The position numbers and the translations under genes were made by a program. From [Phialemoniopsis] sp. UDSM-2020 (lineage: Eukaryota > Ascomycota > Sordariomycetes > Thyridiales > Thyridiaceae), in NCBI GenBank assembly GCA_018873225.1, contig JAEILZ010000007.1, forward strand, positions 372,001 through 436,000: a DNA stretch of 64,000 bases. Direction: 5' to 3'. Under the pieces are notes generated by a model. The model saw nothing but the letters and a program-made list of their open reading frames with translations, searched no databases and was not told where the DNA came from. Positions 1 through 12,795 of this stretch are shown piece after piece (the stretch's first letter is position 1; each line of letters begins with the position of its first letter).

Positions 1-51
1 TGTCTACAAGAGTCAGGTTTTTCCATAATTGCTGTCTTCGCTGCGAAGACC

Positions 52-577
52 TTACAGCTGGGTTTGCTCGTCTGCAGTTGCTTGCGTTTGAAAGAACACC
101 GCAGCCGCCTCGAAAGGATCTTGCATGGAGATCCGAAGATCAGATTTGGGCGACAATTGAGGGTCGACGAGTATGCTCGACTGATCATAGCTGAGCGGAG
201 ATAGTATAGGTTGTTGTGCGCCGTCATTAGCTGCGTCCTCTCGCAACCTGCCCTCCAGTACTGCTTTCTCTCGCTGGAGTTCACCTGTTGGAACTGTAAG
301 ACAACTGGACCAGGAACAGATCGCATAGATGATGCGAGATCAACATACGTATCTTGGCTTCCAGACCCCTGACATAGCCCCTCGGCAGCCCAGTCTTCTT
401 CGTATCGGCATACTTGCAGGTGGAGGAGGCGGCTAGGCATTGAGCACAAGCCGGGCGGCCCGTGTCACACCTGACCTTCTTTCGTCTGCATTCAGTGCAG
501 GCCTTGGATATCGTTCTTTTTTTGCCGCCTTCAGTGCTCCTGAGGGAGACCTCCGAGTCCGCGGGTGGGCCGGCCAT
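52..577 (-). CDS. Zn2Cys6 transcription factor, N-terminal part (probably runs off the left edge)
   Basis: Two exons are visible on the minus strand, 577-349 and 293 down to about 56. The intron has a GTATGT donor and TTACAG acceptor. The first exon carries a full binuclear zinc cluster, CTECRRKKVRC followed by CAQCLAASSTC (about residues 27-54). A basic, helical linker follows, as usual for DNA-binding fungal regulators that act in the nucleus. In the continuous frame a TAA at 52-54 would end the protein at 156 residues, far shorter than the 500-900 residues usual in this family. A GTAAGG donor sits exactly at that stop (G at 55), so the likelier reading is that another intron starts here and the gene continues beyond position 1. 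Its targets are unknown. The start is the first ATG before the zinc cluster. Confidence 0.75.
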
Positions 578-2199
578 GATATTACTGACTGCGTCACTCA
601 GATAGAAACACCAGAATTTTGAAGCATCTCCTCAACGTCACTTGGTCGCTGTATTGGTAGGAATTGCCGATTCAAGCAGAAGGAAAGAATCAAAAGAGAC
701 CAGGGATTCGATTGCGGGGATCACAAGCGGGGGAAAGCGCGAGAGAAATTCTACCCCAGAATAGCTTTTGGAACTCCACCCCCAAGGCAGCTCATCTTCC
801 ATGCTCAAATTCGTATGACTTCAGAAAAGAATGGTTGGGTGCTGCAGAGCTAGGGCTGTTTTAGGTGCGAACCTGTCTTCTGGATAATCAATGGGGCCAC
901 GGGCAAAATAATCCGGTTCTCAAGCGTCTCTTTCGTGTTGGTTGCCGTATAAGACTTCCCAATCGGGTAATTCCAGGTGCCCCATCTTTGCCAATCCAAT
1001 CGCTCAAGAGGGCAAAGACAATGCCGCCTGTTACGGCAAAACCTAACGAGAGAAGACTCACCCCTAGGTAGTTCTCTAGGCCAGTACAGATGTACAGTCA
1101 CGGCCAAGTGACTACATCTACTCCGCGATCTGTATGGTAGCACCACCCCACCTTGATTCCAAAGGTCGCAGGCATGCTCTGTCTAAAATCCGGCTATTGA
1201 GCATCGTCTGAAGCCGATTAAGCCTCAGGTAGCCAGTGTCGGAAATGAAAAGAACGTGCACAAACCACACAAACCACGCAAGCTTAAAGGACACCAGCAT
1301 TGTTCCATCGTAGTGACCAATCTCTGGCTGGATACGACTCATCCTGTGGTGCACAGCCGCAAGAGTGTTTGGAGGTGTGTCAGTCTTCCTTAGCTACAAT
1401 CCTCGCTCGGGAGTTCTTGAGCATCCTTATGAGTGTCACAACGGAGGAAGTTGTGCATATCGTAGAGCTGCACAGCCTGCCGGCTTTCAGAAGATAGTCT
1501 CTTTAAACACGATAGAATTTGTACGTCCCCAGCATCTCCATTGTGGAGGTGAAATTATGCGTTAGTATTTCTGCGCTTCTGATACTCACTCAACATTTCG
1601 AAAGGTATAACATCAAAAACACATCTTTATGTTCTGGGAAAAGGGGCAATGCAAATTTGTCTATGCAATTCCAAGATGACTTCACAAATAGCAGAGACAA
1701 TTGTGAGTTAGACAGCAAAGACCACACATCCAGCAATACATATGCAGAGCCCAGCGATTGCTCCAAAGATACTTTGAAGACTGTGGACTCTTGCGTCTCG
1801 GTGATCTGGTCGAGTGCTAAGAAACCCTCACAGAGTACGCGATTGTCACAGATTCATGTGGTCTGAGAGGCCGAGAAATGCAGATCAAGATACAAAGACG
1901 TAGGCTGCTGGGCTCCGGCTGCTGTGTATGTCGCGCACTGTTCACGTGGCCTGTCTGACGGCCTTGTCCGGTTCGAATGCAGCAATGCATAAGTTGTCGG
2001 CTGCGCCTCCAATGATGTTCGAGGGCTTCCGAAGATCAGGTGATCGAGGCAGTGCTTGCCATGCAGCTGACATAGTTCAGCCTGGTCAGATATGTCACGG
2101 CTGCGCTCCGCAAGTCCCAAATCGATCTTCCTCATTTCGTCAACATTCTTTGCGCCTGCAAACCAAGCGGCAAGAAATAGACACTGGGACGCCATCCAA
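578..2199. other. Intergenic stretch without a supportable gene
   Basis: This stretch holds only short overlapping open frames with no family resemblance. On the minus strand around 1078-940 one frame reads like a membrane helix followed by a charged loop. It is too short and isolated to call. The right end is the promoter side of the NACHT pseudogene. Confidence 0.5.
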
Positions 2200-5100
2200 A
2201 TGGTGGATCCACTTCCGCGCTCTCCGTGGCCGGCACGGTGATTGCTTTGGTAGACTTCCTAGGCAAGGTCGTGTCGGCCTCCCTGAAGCTCCATTCTGGC
2301 GAAGCGACTCCGGCACATAAGCAGGCTGAGACTGCGGCCAGCGACCTCCCTGTCTATGTCGCTCGATTGAAGAAGGACTTGGAGTCAAATGAGACCTCTC
2401 GTTTCTTCTCAGATGACGAGAGGCGCATAGTACAGAACATCTGCGACCGGACTGAGACAACCGTTGCGATTCTTATCAAGAGAATTGAGCATTTCAATAC
2501 AGAAAAAATAGAGCAGGATGCAAGGCAAGACGAAGAGGATGCCAAAGAGGATGCCAAAAGGGAGGAAGAGGCAGCAGCAAAGGACGCAAAGAAGGGCACA
2601 CGAAGAAACACCAGAAAGGAAACTGCCAAAAGGGAAGCCAGAAAGAAAGCCAGAGAAATTGCCAAAAAGGAGACAGGGATTGCGCAGATTGCCCGCACTT
2701 GGAAGGTTGCGAAACTAGGTCTTGAGGCAATCTGGGGCAAGGAAGAGCTCAATAGGCTGCAGGATAATCTGGGGGAATATCGAAGTATGCTCGACTCGGC
2801 CCTCCTCAGATCTATAAGGTAAGTACAACGCTGTCAGCCCAAATCCATGTGCTAAGCTATGTTCTGAACGTATCTTCCTAGCAATCGCGTGGGTGTGCTT
2901 ACGTTAAATCAATCGGAAATATACAAGCATCTCGACGAAAAGTTTAGGGACATGACCGTTGCTCTTCTGAGAGCACAGCGTGCCGCTTCTGACGAGACTA
3001 CTACGCACGTGTTTGCGGTCAGCCAACTTTTAAAAAGGAGTGAAGACCTAATTGAGTCCTTGGCTAAAAAGCGTGATGGAACTCAACCGGCAAGTTTGGA
3101 CCCAGTCTCATATGCTCGCTCAGTCAATGACGAGCTCGCTGTGATCCACAACATCAACTCTGGAGTAATCAGCGCACTACAATATCCTACAATCGCAGAG
3201 CGCTACGAAAACATCACTGAAGCCCACAAGGCGACCTACAGCTGGGTATTCAAAAAGCAACATGAAACGGAACAATTCCGAGAGGGTGTTCGATGGAGCG
3301 ATATGGGAGAATGGCTTGAGAGTGGAAACAACCTCTATTGGATCAATAGTAAAGCAGGCTCGGGGAAGTCAACTTTGATGAAGTACATTGTTGACCACCC
3401 GTCGACATCATCAGCTCTGTCGAAGTGGTCTCAAGGCTGCGAGGTATACGCACCGGCCTTCTTCTTCTGGAGTAGCTCCTCCAAGTTGCAAAGATCTCAA
3501 GTAGGGATGCTCCGCTCCTTACTGTGTGAGGTTCTTTCCAAGAACCCAGCACTCATTGGACAACTCTTCCCCTCGCAATGGTCAGAAAGATATTGTGCTG
3601 CGATTGGAGGGACATGGGTGACTCCATCAGTAGGTGTACCAACCTTGAAGCGTACCGTCATAAATCGTGTACAGCTGACATTCTTTGCACAGAGTGAAAT
3701 CTTGTCTTTTTCCGCCCTAAAAAAGGCATTCACAGCACTCTTGAAGGGCCAAATCACCGGGATCAAGTTTTGCATATTCATTGACGGGCTTGACGAATAT
3801 GAGGGGCCAGATATCGACATCGCAGAGCTCTTCAGCCAAATTATCGATGATCGGCCTCGGAACGTTAAATTCTGCGTGTCAAGTCGTCCTCACGTTGCGT
3901 TCACAACTGCATTCTCAGGCCAGCCCTCATTACGTATGCAGGATCTCACGTATCCGGATATCAGGCAGTATGTGAGAGATAAACTTCTCAACGACGGAAG
4001 GATGAGACACTTGAAGGACCAAAATCCGGACAATGCAGAGAACCTGTGCAGAGAAGTTGTCACGGCCGCAAGCGGCGTCTTCATCTGGGTGGTCCTCGTC
4101 GTTGCCTCCCTCCGGAGCGGCCTCGGAAATCTGGATGGGATTTCCTTTCTACATAAACGACTCCATGAACTGCCCCGGGACCTCGAAGAGCTATATGACA
4201 CCATGCTCAAACGTATCGATCAAGTTTACCAGGCGCAGACTTTTCGACTACTGCGACTTGTCGCCGAAGCAGGAGAAGAGAGCCCCGAGGACTGGTATCC
4301 AAGCGAGCCATTGACCGTCTTCGAAATATGCCTGACGGAGGGAAACGCTGAACTAGAAACCAGCGTCCAAGTCGTTTCAGCATGCCGCTCTATGGGTTCC
4401 ATATTGACGAGTCGGTCTGGTGGCCTTCTCGAGGTACAAATGGGGAGGTCCGCTGAAATAACACCCAATATGCGAGTTCAGTATATTCACCGAACTGTTC
4501 GTGACTACTTTTGAAAGCATGAGACTCGTGCTTTGCTCACCAAAGGTACGCGGGAAGCCGACGACCATGTATTTCATCCTGACTTTGCGATATTAAAAGC
4601 GTACGTCCTCGAGATGAGCAATTTGGACTTCTACAAGAAGTGGCATGTTGGGCAACTTGACTCTGTCACAATCAATTACTTGTGCCGTGTGGATTCTCGA
4701 AGTTCCGAACTGAGCGCGGACGAGAAGAGGTTCTTCGACGAGTACCTTCGACTCTTTCAGGCTTTGGACATCAAACCGAAGCATTTCATGGCTCCAAACC
4801 CGATGTCTGATGTGGGATTAGCGATGCATCTTGGTCTCGGGCATTATTTGCAAATCCTTCTTGAGCCATCAATCCCCATCCGGCCTCTTGCAACGAATGA
4901 TCCCGGTCATCCTCTGCTGTCGTTGGCACTCAACCCCAGACACAAACTGCTGACGGTCAGTGATTCTGTGATCGAAACAGTGTTGCGTTCTAAAGCAGAC
5001 CCAAACGAGCGTCATCTAGGTATTACACCCTGGGAAAGGGCCTTCTCCTTTCTGCGTCGGGGCTATACAAAGCGCGTGGATGTTCGAAAGAAAGAAAAGT

Positions 5101-5357
5101 GGCAGAGGACTATCCGCCTCTTTCTCGAATATGGGGCAGATCCCCGCCCATATCTCAGGGTGATTGACCCCCGCAATATTTTCGACCGGGGGATTCGTGA
5201 ACCTGTGCTGGGCGATATTCAGACTGCTCGTGAAGTTCTTGTGTCCTGTTTCCAAGAAGGTTCGGACCTTTTGAAGTTGTATGACTCAAAATGGACCATG
5301 TTGCAATTGGCAAGAGAGAAGGAGCAGAAGAGTCGGAAGTGGCTTTGTTGTTTTTAA
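2200..5357 (+). pseudogene. NACHT-domain NTPase (NLR-like), apparently disabled
   Basis: The coding trace is exon 1 (2200-2818), intron 2819-2881 (GTAAGT...CTAG), then one long frame to 5357. The start resembles the family's usual MxDPLSALSVAG beginning. ATG at 2200 gives MVDPL, then only two bases (2215-2216) where three are needed, so the rest lies in another frame that has no ATG of its own upstream. Next come an N-terminal helical domain, a strongly charged Lys/Glu/Arg/Ala segment (about 2500-2680), the NACHT P-loop (SKAGSGKST near 3350) and a Walker B (FIDGLDEYEG near 3785). After HRTVRDYF an in-frame TGA (4512-4514) interrupts the gene, yet the same frame stays open for another 280 codons of coherent protein. 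Intact relatives act in heterokaryon incompatibility or non-self recognition. Two lesions suggest a decayed allele; assembly error or an unseen upstream exon are alternatives. Confidence 0.75.
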
Positions 5358-5628
5358 TACTCTGCAAACAAACAAGGCTTCATTGCAAGGCGAATATACG
5401 AATCGAGTCGAGCCTCAAGGATGACTTGGCTAGATTGCATATGTGTAGGATCGTCACCTGTCATATCCATATATTCATTGGTGGCTCTGCTAATTAGACT
5501 TTCGGAATCTGCATTGATCCTACTCTGGGCTTGCGACAGTGCCCATAAGAGTCGAAGTACAAAGTCCTCCGGGTTCATGCCATGTCTAGCCAGCTTTGAC
5601 ATCCGCCAATGTTTGAGCTACTTTCTAC

Positions 5629-7262
5629 TCAAGGCCCAGCTGCAGCACGCCTAGCTCTAAGCTTCTGAATCTCTGCTCGCAGAGCAAGAAGGCGTACGCT
5701 CTTGAGGACCAGCGAGATCATGACTGATAAGCCTGAAATTGTGAATGCGATAATAATAAGGAGCGATGAACCACGGATTGAAATCACAGTCCCGAAGATG
5801 TTCCCGGCAGCCAAGGCAATGTAGGCACACCCTCCAAGATAGAAGAGGACAAAAGTCCAGGAAGACACTGTGACCAGAAGGCGGTGGGACTTAGACGCTA
5901 CAACGAATTCGATATCTTGCTCATCCTCCTACCGGCTTTCAGTCTGATGGCGTTGGTAATTCTGTCAACATTGCCACTCACCTGTTCGATTTCCGTTGGT
6001 TCAGGGTGTACAAGGTCGTGCATACCCTGCCGGGGGTTGCCGTCACTAGATTTCCGCACATCTTGACATCAATTAGTTCATTAGACTGATACTGCGTACA
6101 GACTATGTGAAGATGAAGTCTCACCTGAGTAGCCTTCCATCATTGCTAATAATGGAAGTCCCATTAGCACAAGAGGTAGTAATTGGCCGAACCTGGGCTC
6201 GAAACTGATTGGCGTCCTCCCGTTATTATCGGCCTGAAACAAGTAGACAGACACCTGTAATAATCCCACGAAGAAATAAAATATCAACCAGACGAGCTCG
6301 AACATGAAAGAGTGGCTGAAAATTCCTGGTATGACCAACAAAAGCAACCTCAGCAATTTCGTGACGCCTAGATTTGGATTGGAGAAGCTTGATGCCAAAC
6401 ATTGCCGAGCCTCGAGAACCTCAGAATTCAAGATCCACCCATCAAGCGTCCTTGCTAACATATTCAGTTGCCAACGACTTGGGAAGCTATCAGGGCCGTA
6501 GAGATACAATTGTCGGATCCTGCGAATGTAGCCACTGGTAAGAAGTCCAAGCAGGGTAGCCAGCCCCAGCACCTGCGCCGGGTTATGTAGCTTTAAGTCA
6601 CTTGAAACTTCCAAATATTCAGGGGGTAGTAGGAACGACAGGTCCCGGACAGCACATCTTAATATCTCATTCGCGCCCATTCCCCAGCTTTCAGCAAACC
6701 CCTGCAGGAGTAGTATGATGACACACAACATCAGTGCAACTCGGGTGTGTTTGAGCAGATGGCGGTCTCGAAGGTAGTGTCGAAGAACAGCGATTGTTGC
6801 AAGGTGTATAACGCAAGAGAGGTAAGCCAGCATGACGGCATTGTTGTATGCATAGGTAGAAATCTTTGTGTCGAGGTCTTGGACTCCGTTGCGGATCACA
6901 TTGATGGCAATCACAAGAGCCAATCCAGAAACAAGCTGCTGATCACTCATCGCGAGAATGAAACCTTGCAAGTTTTGGACGCGGGCGCCATCGACCCTTC
7001 GCGACTTGCGATGCAGGAGAAGGTTGTCGAAGTCGTTGTAGCATTTTGTTGGCAGAGTATCGTTCAAGTAAGCCCGAAAAATGGCGATAATTATGATGAC
7101 AATAGAGAGAACGAAGGAGATGACGACCTGTCTGTGGTCAGTAAGCTCTTCTTTCACCCGGCTGCAGAAGAGGCTTGATGCTCTCACCCCAAATCCAGTG
7201 ATGTCCGGATCACCGAGCTCCAATGCCGTACAAGGGTCTGGAGCAGTAGAAGGTGTGGCCAT
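5629..7262 (-). CDS. Multi-spanning membrane protein of unknown function
   Basis: Three exons (7262-6125, 6061-5982, 5928-5629) give 505 residues. Introns are GTGAGA...CAAG (with a CTAAT branch site) and GTGAGT...GTAG. The first ATG of the frame is at 7262; the frame is open further upstream but without ATG. There are about eight hydrophobic segments: one near residue 50, a group between 110 and 330, and a pair in the last exon (FVLFYLGGCAYIALAAG and SLLIIIAFTISGLSVMI). A PISFEPRFGQLLPLVLMGLP motif precedes the first splice site. The C-terminus is a short basic coiled-coil-like helix. The layout is that of a fungal integral membrane protein family without assigned function. It converges with the NACHT pseudogene, 271 bp apart. 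No catalytic motif is visible. Confidence 0.75.
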
Positions 7263-7804
7263 AAGTCTCGGACTTGATAAGCAATGGGCTGAAGTGCGCG
7301 GTCTCAAGATCAATCGACGGGTGACTTCCACGAGTTTTTGAACGAGGTCATCGTTGGATCACAAACTTGGGCTGGCGTACCCGTGTCGGCTGAGCGACTG
7401 AGCGATTAATGATCCGGTGCTGCAGGTAACCTTGGACTCGAACGCTAGTTTTCATTGAACACACCGAATGGTTACACGACCGATCATGTTCTATTATAAT
7501 CTCAGCCACCAGTGACATGCGTATAAGCTCCTTACCATTGGTCGGTCATTCATTCAGCCTAACATAAGCTTCCCCCCCCCCCCCCCCTCCAGAAGATTAG
7601 AATCTTGGTCCTGCGTGGTTATGAAATCCCATAGGCAACAACTACTGGGTGTCATATGTCCAATCACTTTACAAGCGGACAAGTATGCCCGGCCTCACCA
7701 AAGCGTACCAATATGTACAATTTCCCTCTGTTTTGTAAGAACACCCGGTATAACGTCGCGAACCACGCGATGGATCCATGCACAACAACCCCGTTTTTGT
7801 TATG
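7263..7804. other. Intergenic region between two minus-strand genes
   Basis: This is the 5' flank of the membrane-protein gene and the 3' flank of the GT2 gene. It includes the poly-C tract at 7572-7587. No coding frame can be supported. Confidence 0.6.
7572..7587. repeat. Poly-C homopolymer (16 C)
   Basis: There are sixteen consecutive C on the plus strand, about 310 bp upstream of the membrane-protein start. Homopolymers of this length are prone to slippage and miscounting, so the true length may differ. Confidence 0.9.
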
Positions 7805-10632
7805 CTAATAAATCCAAAATGAGCAGATGAAAACGCCGAGTGTGTACACCGACAGAGTATCCTCCAAGATCTCCTGGCTGCGCGTAATCCAGCCGATCTG
7901 CGTCTTCTTGGCCTCCTCCTTGGGGTACGCGACGCCCGTCTTGGGGTCCCGCTCCAGCAGGTCCTCGCGGCTGGGGCAGTCGGGCGGGTAGATGGCGTAG
8001 CCGATGGGGGTCCAGCACGACAGCGCCGAGCTGAGCCAGATGATGGGCGGCCAGAGCGCGTGCGTGAGCAGCGCAATGAGGATGTCCTTGCGGCCCCGGC
8101 CGCGGTTGTCCATAAAGTTCCAGTAGGTGGCCATGACGACGGAGACGAGGACAAAAGTGATGAAGGCGAGGTGCATCCAGCACTCGCAGTCCCAGATGGT
8201 GACCTTGAGGCGGCGCCAGAGCGGGGCGCGGAGCTTGCGGTCGCGCTCGTTGAGCTCGGCCTTTTGCGAGCCGGACGAGGTGAAGACGGCGATCTTGCCG
8301 CCGAGCCACTTGGGGAGAACAAAGGTGCGGATGACGGCGACGGAGTGGACTGGTTCGTCATAGGTTAGAATCGTGCTTGGAGTTTCTCAGATGGGCAGTA
8401 GATTACTTACAGATGGCCATCCACATCACCGACCGGGTGTCGCGGCGACCCGTGCTGTATCCCGATGGAAGGTATGACACAAACTCGTTGAAGCGGTTAA
8501 GAACCATGGAACCGAACCAGGCGCGGATCAGCCAGCGGAGCTGCTCGTAGCTCGCAAATGGAACGAGATTTCCGTGGGCGATCAGGACAATGGGCGATGT
8601 GAACATAGAGAGGACGAGAGCAATGGTGAAGAAGGAGGAGATGGTGTAGACGAAGCCACAGAGACGCTGCGGGAAAGTCATGTGCTTGACAAGGGGTCCA
8701 TAAACCGAGAAACGAAGCTTGAGGGATGTCTGAACAGTTCCAATGGTCTGAATGACATAATAACGTTAGTTGTCATCAATTCGTAAAGTACATTGAGTTA
8801 AACTTACCCATCGTGTGCGTTGCTTCAGGTGACTAGTCAACGAATCCGGTACGGTACCAAACTGCAGCGGTTCGTGGATGAAAGCGGTGTTCCATCCAGC
8901 ACCAAGCAGCATGCTGGAACAGCACACATCCTCAGCCAGAGAGCCGATAGGGAAGCCTCCGATCTGCTCGAGCGCAGCGCGGCGGATGACGTAGCCGGAA
9001 CCAGTACACCAAGCAACGCCCATGGCATCCTTGATGGGCTCGGAGATGTGGACGAAGGTGTCGAGACTCTGGCAGAGCGGGTCGTCCTTGGGCACGTTGT
9101 AGAAGAGCTGCGGTGGACAAGCCAGGGAACACTTGGAATCCTGGATCATGTGTGGGATAAGAGCTCGAATCCAATCTCGCTCGGGGATCATGTCGGCGTC
9201 CAGGGCACCGATAAAGTTGGCCGCACCTCCGGGCAGTCTCTTGGTTTCTTCGAGGGCGTAGTTGAGATTTCCTGCCTTGAAGTGATGAGGCACTCCAGGG
9301 TACTTGGGTCTTGATCGATAGTACAGGTTATCGAACTGCGTAGCTGCCGTCCTTTCCGTCATGGCGCGGAGACCCTCCGACCGTCCATCGTCGCAGATGA
9401 TGACACGGAACCGATTCATGGGATAGTCGATGTTGCAGGCTGCCTTGGCGGTATCGAGAACAAGGTCGTCATCCTCGCCGCAGCAGGTGATGACAACGTC
9501 AACCGAAGGTACATTGTCACCGAGAATCCTGAGCTTAGGTCGCGTTCTCATACCGACGGAGTGCAAACCCCAGAGACGGTGCAACAACATGGGAATAACG
9601 ACAATGATTTCCACACAGATGAATGCCCACGCCATCCAGTAGGTCTTGTCGGCTCGTTTTTCAGCGTCTCGCGTATACAGCACACGAAGCACAAAGTAGA
9701 TCCAGTAGCCGCCGATCGTGGCGATAGTCAGAGGCCCACTGATACGGTACAGCCAGCGCTTCCAGCCCGGGAGCTGCTCGACGTCGTCATACTTGGCCTG
9801 ACGCTGGATGATGTAGTCGTCCTCCTTCTCACTCATGCCGGCACGGATGAAGGCCACCGAAGACTTCTTCCTCGCCGACGCCGAGGTGTCAAGCGAGTTT
9901 GGCTTTGGAGGTGCCTGGGAGAAGCGACGACCGTTGAAGGAACCCCATGGTGAGTATCCCGATGACGCAATGGGCCTGATCTCGTCGATCTCGAGGCCTA
10001 GGGGGTTACCTCTGGTCTGAAGGGGGTCGAGAGAGTGGGCGGCATTGACGACAGCGGTGGACGATCTGCGTGCAAGATTCCTGGAGGCGTGAGCTAGATG
10101 TGCGAAGCTACCCCTCCTCTCATCAGGAGCGTGAGATAGGAAGCGGGCTCTCGGGCGTTGAGACGGTCCCGCCACGGACTCTTCTTCGCTGAATGGGGAC
10201 GTCCATCTTATTCCGTGATGACGGTGGTGATGTGTCTGCGAAATGTCAGGGATCAGGTCATCGATCACTAGCAGATATCACTCTCACCTTTGCAGGAGGG
10301 ACCAGCTCTTTGGTCTCGCTGGTGCTTTTGGTGAGTGCCTCACCCGCGGCGTCAAGATTCTTGGCATTCTCATCCTGCTCGGCAAGTGGTGTGAGAGGAT
10401 CATGATGGTCGAGATCATCGAAGACAATACGTGGCGGAGGAGGTAGAGGGGCACTCCTTGTTGATCCAGCCGCTGATCCGGTCGTCGATCCAGTTGTCGA
10501 ACCTTCTGTAGAGCCAGCGTCTGAAGGTGCCCTGCCAGAGGGCCGTCTGCTATTTGGGGCTATGCCCGAGGACCTCCTGCTATTCGGCCCCAGTTCCGAG
10601 GATCGTCTGCTGTTCGGAGCCATTGCGTGCAA
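7805..10632 (-). CDS. Cellulose-synthase-like glycosyltransferase family 2
   Basis: Four exons (10632-10288, 10235-8808, 8747-8411, 8349-7805) encode 884 residues. The first 280 residues are low-complexity and cytosolic, including three PNSRRSS-type repeats. Two membrane helices follow (about 284-302 and 316-333), then the GT2 catalytic domain with CDDG (396-399), DADM (461-464), an ED pair in LAEDVCC (550-551) and QRTRW (587-591), which is split from TIGT by the second intron. Several C-terminal helices should form the export channel. This is the D, DxD, ED, QxxRW signature of processive beta-glycan synthases at the plasma membrane. In fungi the closest functional precedent is the CelA/Tft1-type mixed-linkage glucan synthase, but the product cannot be read from sequence. 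The start is one of two close ATGs (10632 or 10623). Confidence 0.9.
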
Positions 10633-12795
10633 TGGGGGTGATGTAAGACAAGACCCCTTGACGAGAGCTGGAATGAAGACAGCAAGCAGTAGAAAGGGAG
10701 AGACCGGGCCAGGCGCGAGGAAAGCGACGAGGGACAGGGTTTTGTTATGAAAGAGGCGTTCAAGCCGTCCGAGCTCATTGTTATGACGGACAGCATAGAA
10801 CCCCCCAACGGCCGCCCGACCCGGCGCCTCGCTCCTCGGTAACAGCGGGAGCTGAGACAGGCATCACGACTAGTCTGGAGCGATATGATCTAGAAGGCGT
10901 TCTTAGCTACTCGTCGCCGCGATCGTGAGCCGCCTGGAATCAGGAGCAGCCGGAAGGCAAACGGCCAGACCGTGCGGCTGGTGGTGCTTCCATGACACAA
11001 AGCCTTCGGGGCGGTGGTGAGTAGTGGCTCCATATGGCTTGCACCTTGTACACTTTGATCCGCGCGACGAGGCGGGACTAGCGATGTGAGACATGCCCAT
11101 AAAAGTTTAATGATAGGGCTGGGTGGGATTCTGTCCTGGGAAACCATCCGGAACTGTAACCCACCGGCCGAATCGACGTGCGGCCCAGGTACAGCGCTCT
11201 GGTTGGAATGTTAAAAAGTACTGACTTCACATTCCTCGGGTCACCACTCTCCCAAGTGTATTGTTGTGTGACCTGGCGGCACATGGCAGAGCAACACCAG
11301 GCTTCCCGGATTGTCTTGGACGACGATAGCATATGTTTGTTTCGACGTCCTGGACTTTTCACAGAAGCTGTCGATACCGCCGAAAGGACAAGGAGATTGT
11401 TGACTCCTACCACACCGCGAGATGCTCAATATGGCGCACCTCTAGTGATGATCGTGCCAATCGCCGTGTGCTCAGGTAGACTCTGGCTGTAGAGTAAGTC
11501 TGGCATCATCGGTGAGATGACAGAGAGTGCAGTTAGCAAAGGGACCGGAATGACTCGCAGGACAGGCAATCTCCGGTGCAATACGACGCCGTATCGAGCA
11601 CGCCTTGGGGAGCCTCGCATCGCTGCAGAATCGCGGGTGAAGTCTGGATCCCCGTCCACATTCCAGACTAAAGCTTCCATCCCGCGACTCATGCGCGAGT
11701 TTATACCCAAACGAGCCTAGAAACCCCAGCTCCACCACGGACTAGCCCTATGTATCTTCTCATGAACCATGCTATTCTGGTTCGATTTGTCGGTCTGATC
11801 GATCAAGAAGCCCATCAATCGCATTCTGCATCAACGCCAAGGCTTAGCGGCTGGTTCAGCCTCTTCCAGGCCGAGCGAGATGCCAGAGATGAGCGGACAT
11901 CCAAGGCCAAGATGAGGTTCCGCGGAGTGAAGACGTCAAAAGTTGTCGATCGGCACTCCTCTAAGCTCACCATTGATGCATTACTAAGAACCTGTCAAGA
12001 TCGTGGTTTTTAGATGACATTCCCAATATGGGTATATCGGCATGGCAACCTAGTATTGGCCTATGCGGCTAGGTGTCGCATACTGGGGATGAACCGGTAT
12101 GCGTGGCTTGGACTGCCTTGCGAGGAATGAAATGGAAGCCAAGATCTAGTCTGCATTGTCCCCAGGCACATGAATTGCCTACTGGACGCCCGACTATTTA
12201 ACACTACATGCTCTCCCACCTAGGACGCCGAGCTCCATGTTGTTGTTGGCGGGAAATTCAATGCCATCTGCCTCAGATTAGAAATCGAGCGCGGACTTCC
12301 ATGGAATATGACCAAGGAGTTCTGCATTACTCTTGTTGATTCACCATGCAACAGATACGAATGCGATGTCTGTTGAACGTGCCGAGTTGCCGGGCTCGAC
12401 TTCAAAACTTGAGACTCTTGTCTCAAGCCAATGTTAGTGATCCGTGATTATGCGTGACCGCGCACGGCATACCCCCGAGTGACCACGAAGTACATGTATG
12501 TGATGTGCCCCCTATGTGTGCGGTCTCAGTCTTCACACCATCTCTGCATACATGAAAGCTAAGGATAAGCACCGCGGAAATCTCGGGCGAGGCACTTGTT
12601 CACGATTCGACTACCTAGAACAGTTAGACCAGTGTTTGCACGGCTGTGACCAAGGACATATCGCCGTTCAAAATCTACTGAAGTGATACATGTGATTCGG
12701 TGTTGGGTAGCAATCTATTCCCATTTGCTCGCACGAGCTATTTTCCATCTAATCATTGTAGGGCTAGTCTATAGAAAGGGAAGCATAAGCTACGC
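10633..12795. other. Long intergenic region upstream of the GT2 gene
   Basis: About 2.2 kb lies between the GT2 start and the zuotin stop, both on the minus strand. I found only short unrelated open frames on both strands and no RNA gene. It probably holds the GT2 promoter and the zuotin 3' end. Confidence 0.5.

Noticed and set aside
940..1080. Minus-strand frame reading like a transporter helix (LLSLGFAVTGGIVFALLSDW)
   Set aside because: It is only about 45 codons, with no credible upstream or downstream exon. Chance hydrophobic frames of this size are common.
1928..2320. A 130-codon plus-strand frame over the NACHT start region
   Set aside because: It is in another frame than the recognisable N-terminal domain and without similarity to it.
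5354..5602. An 82-codon minus-strand frame directly behind the membrane-protein stop
   Set aside because: It could be a last exon, but no GT donor joins it in frame before the TGA at 5629. It overlaps the NACHT 3' end only slightly and has no family resemblance.
8060..10020. Long plus-strand frames inside the GT2 gene
   Set aside because: They are shadows of the minus-strand coding region caused by high GC3, without domains of their own.
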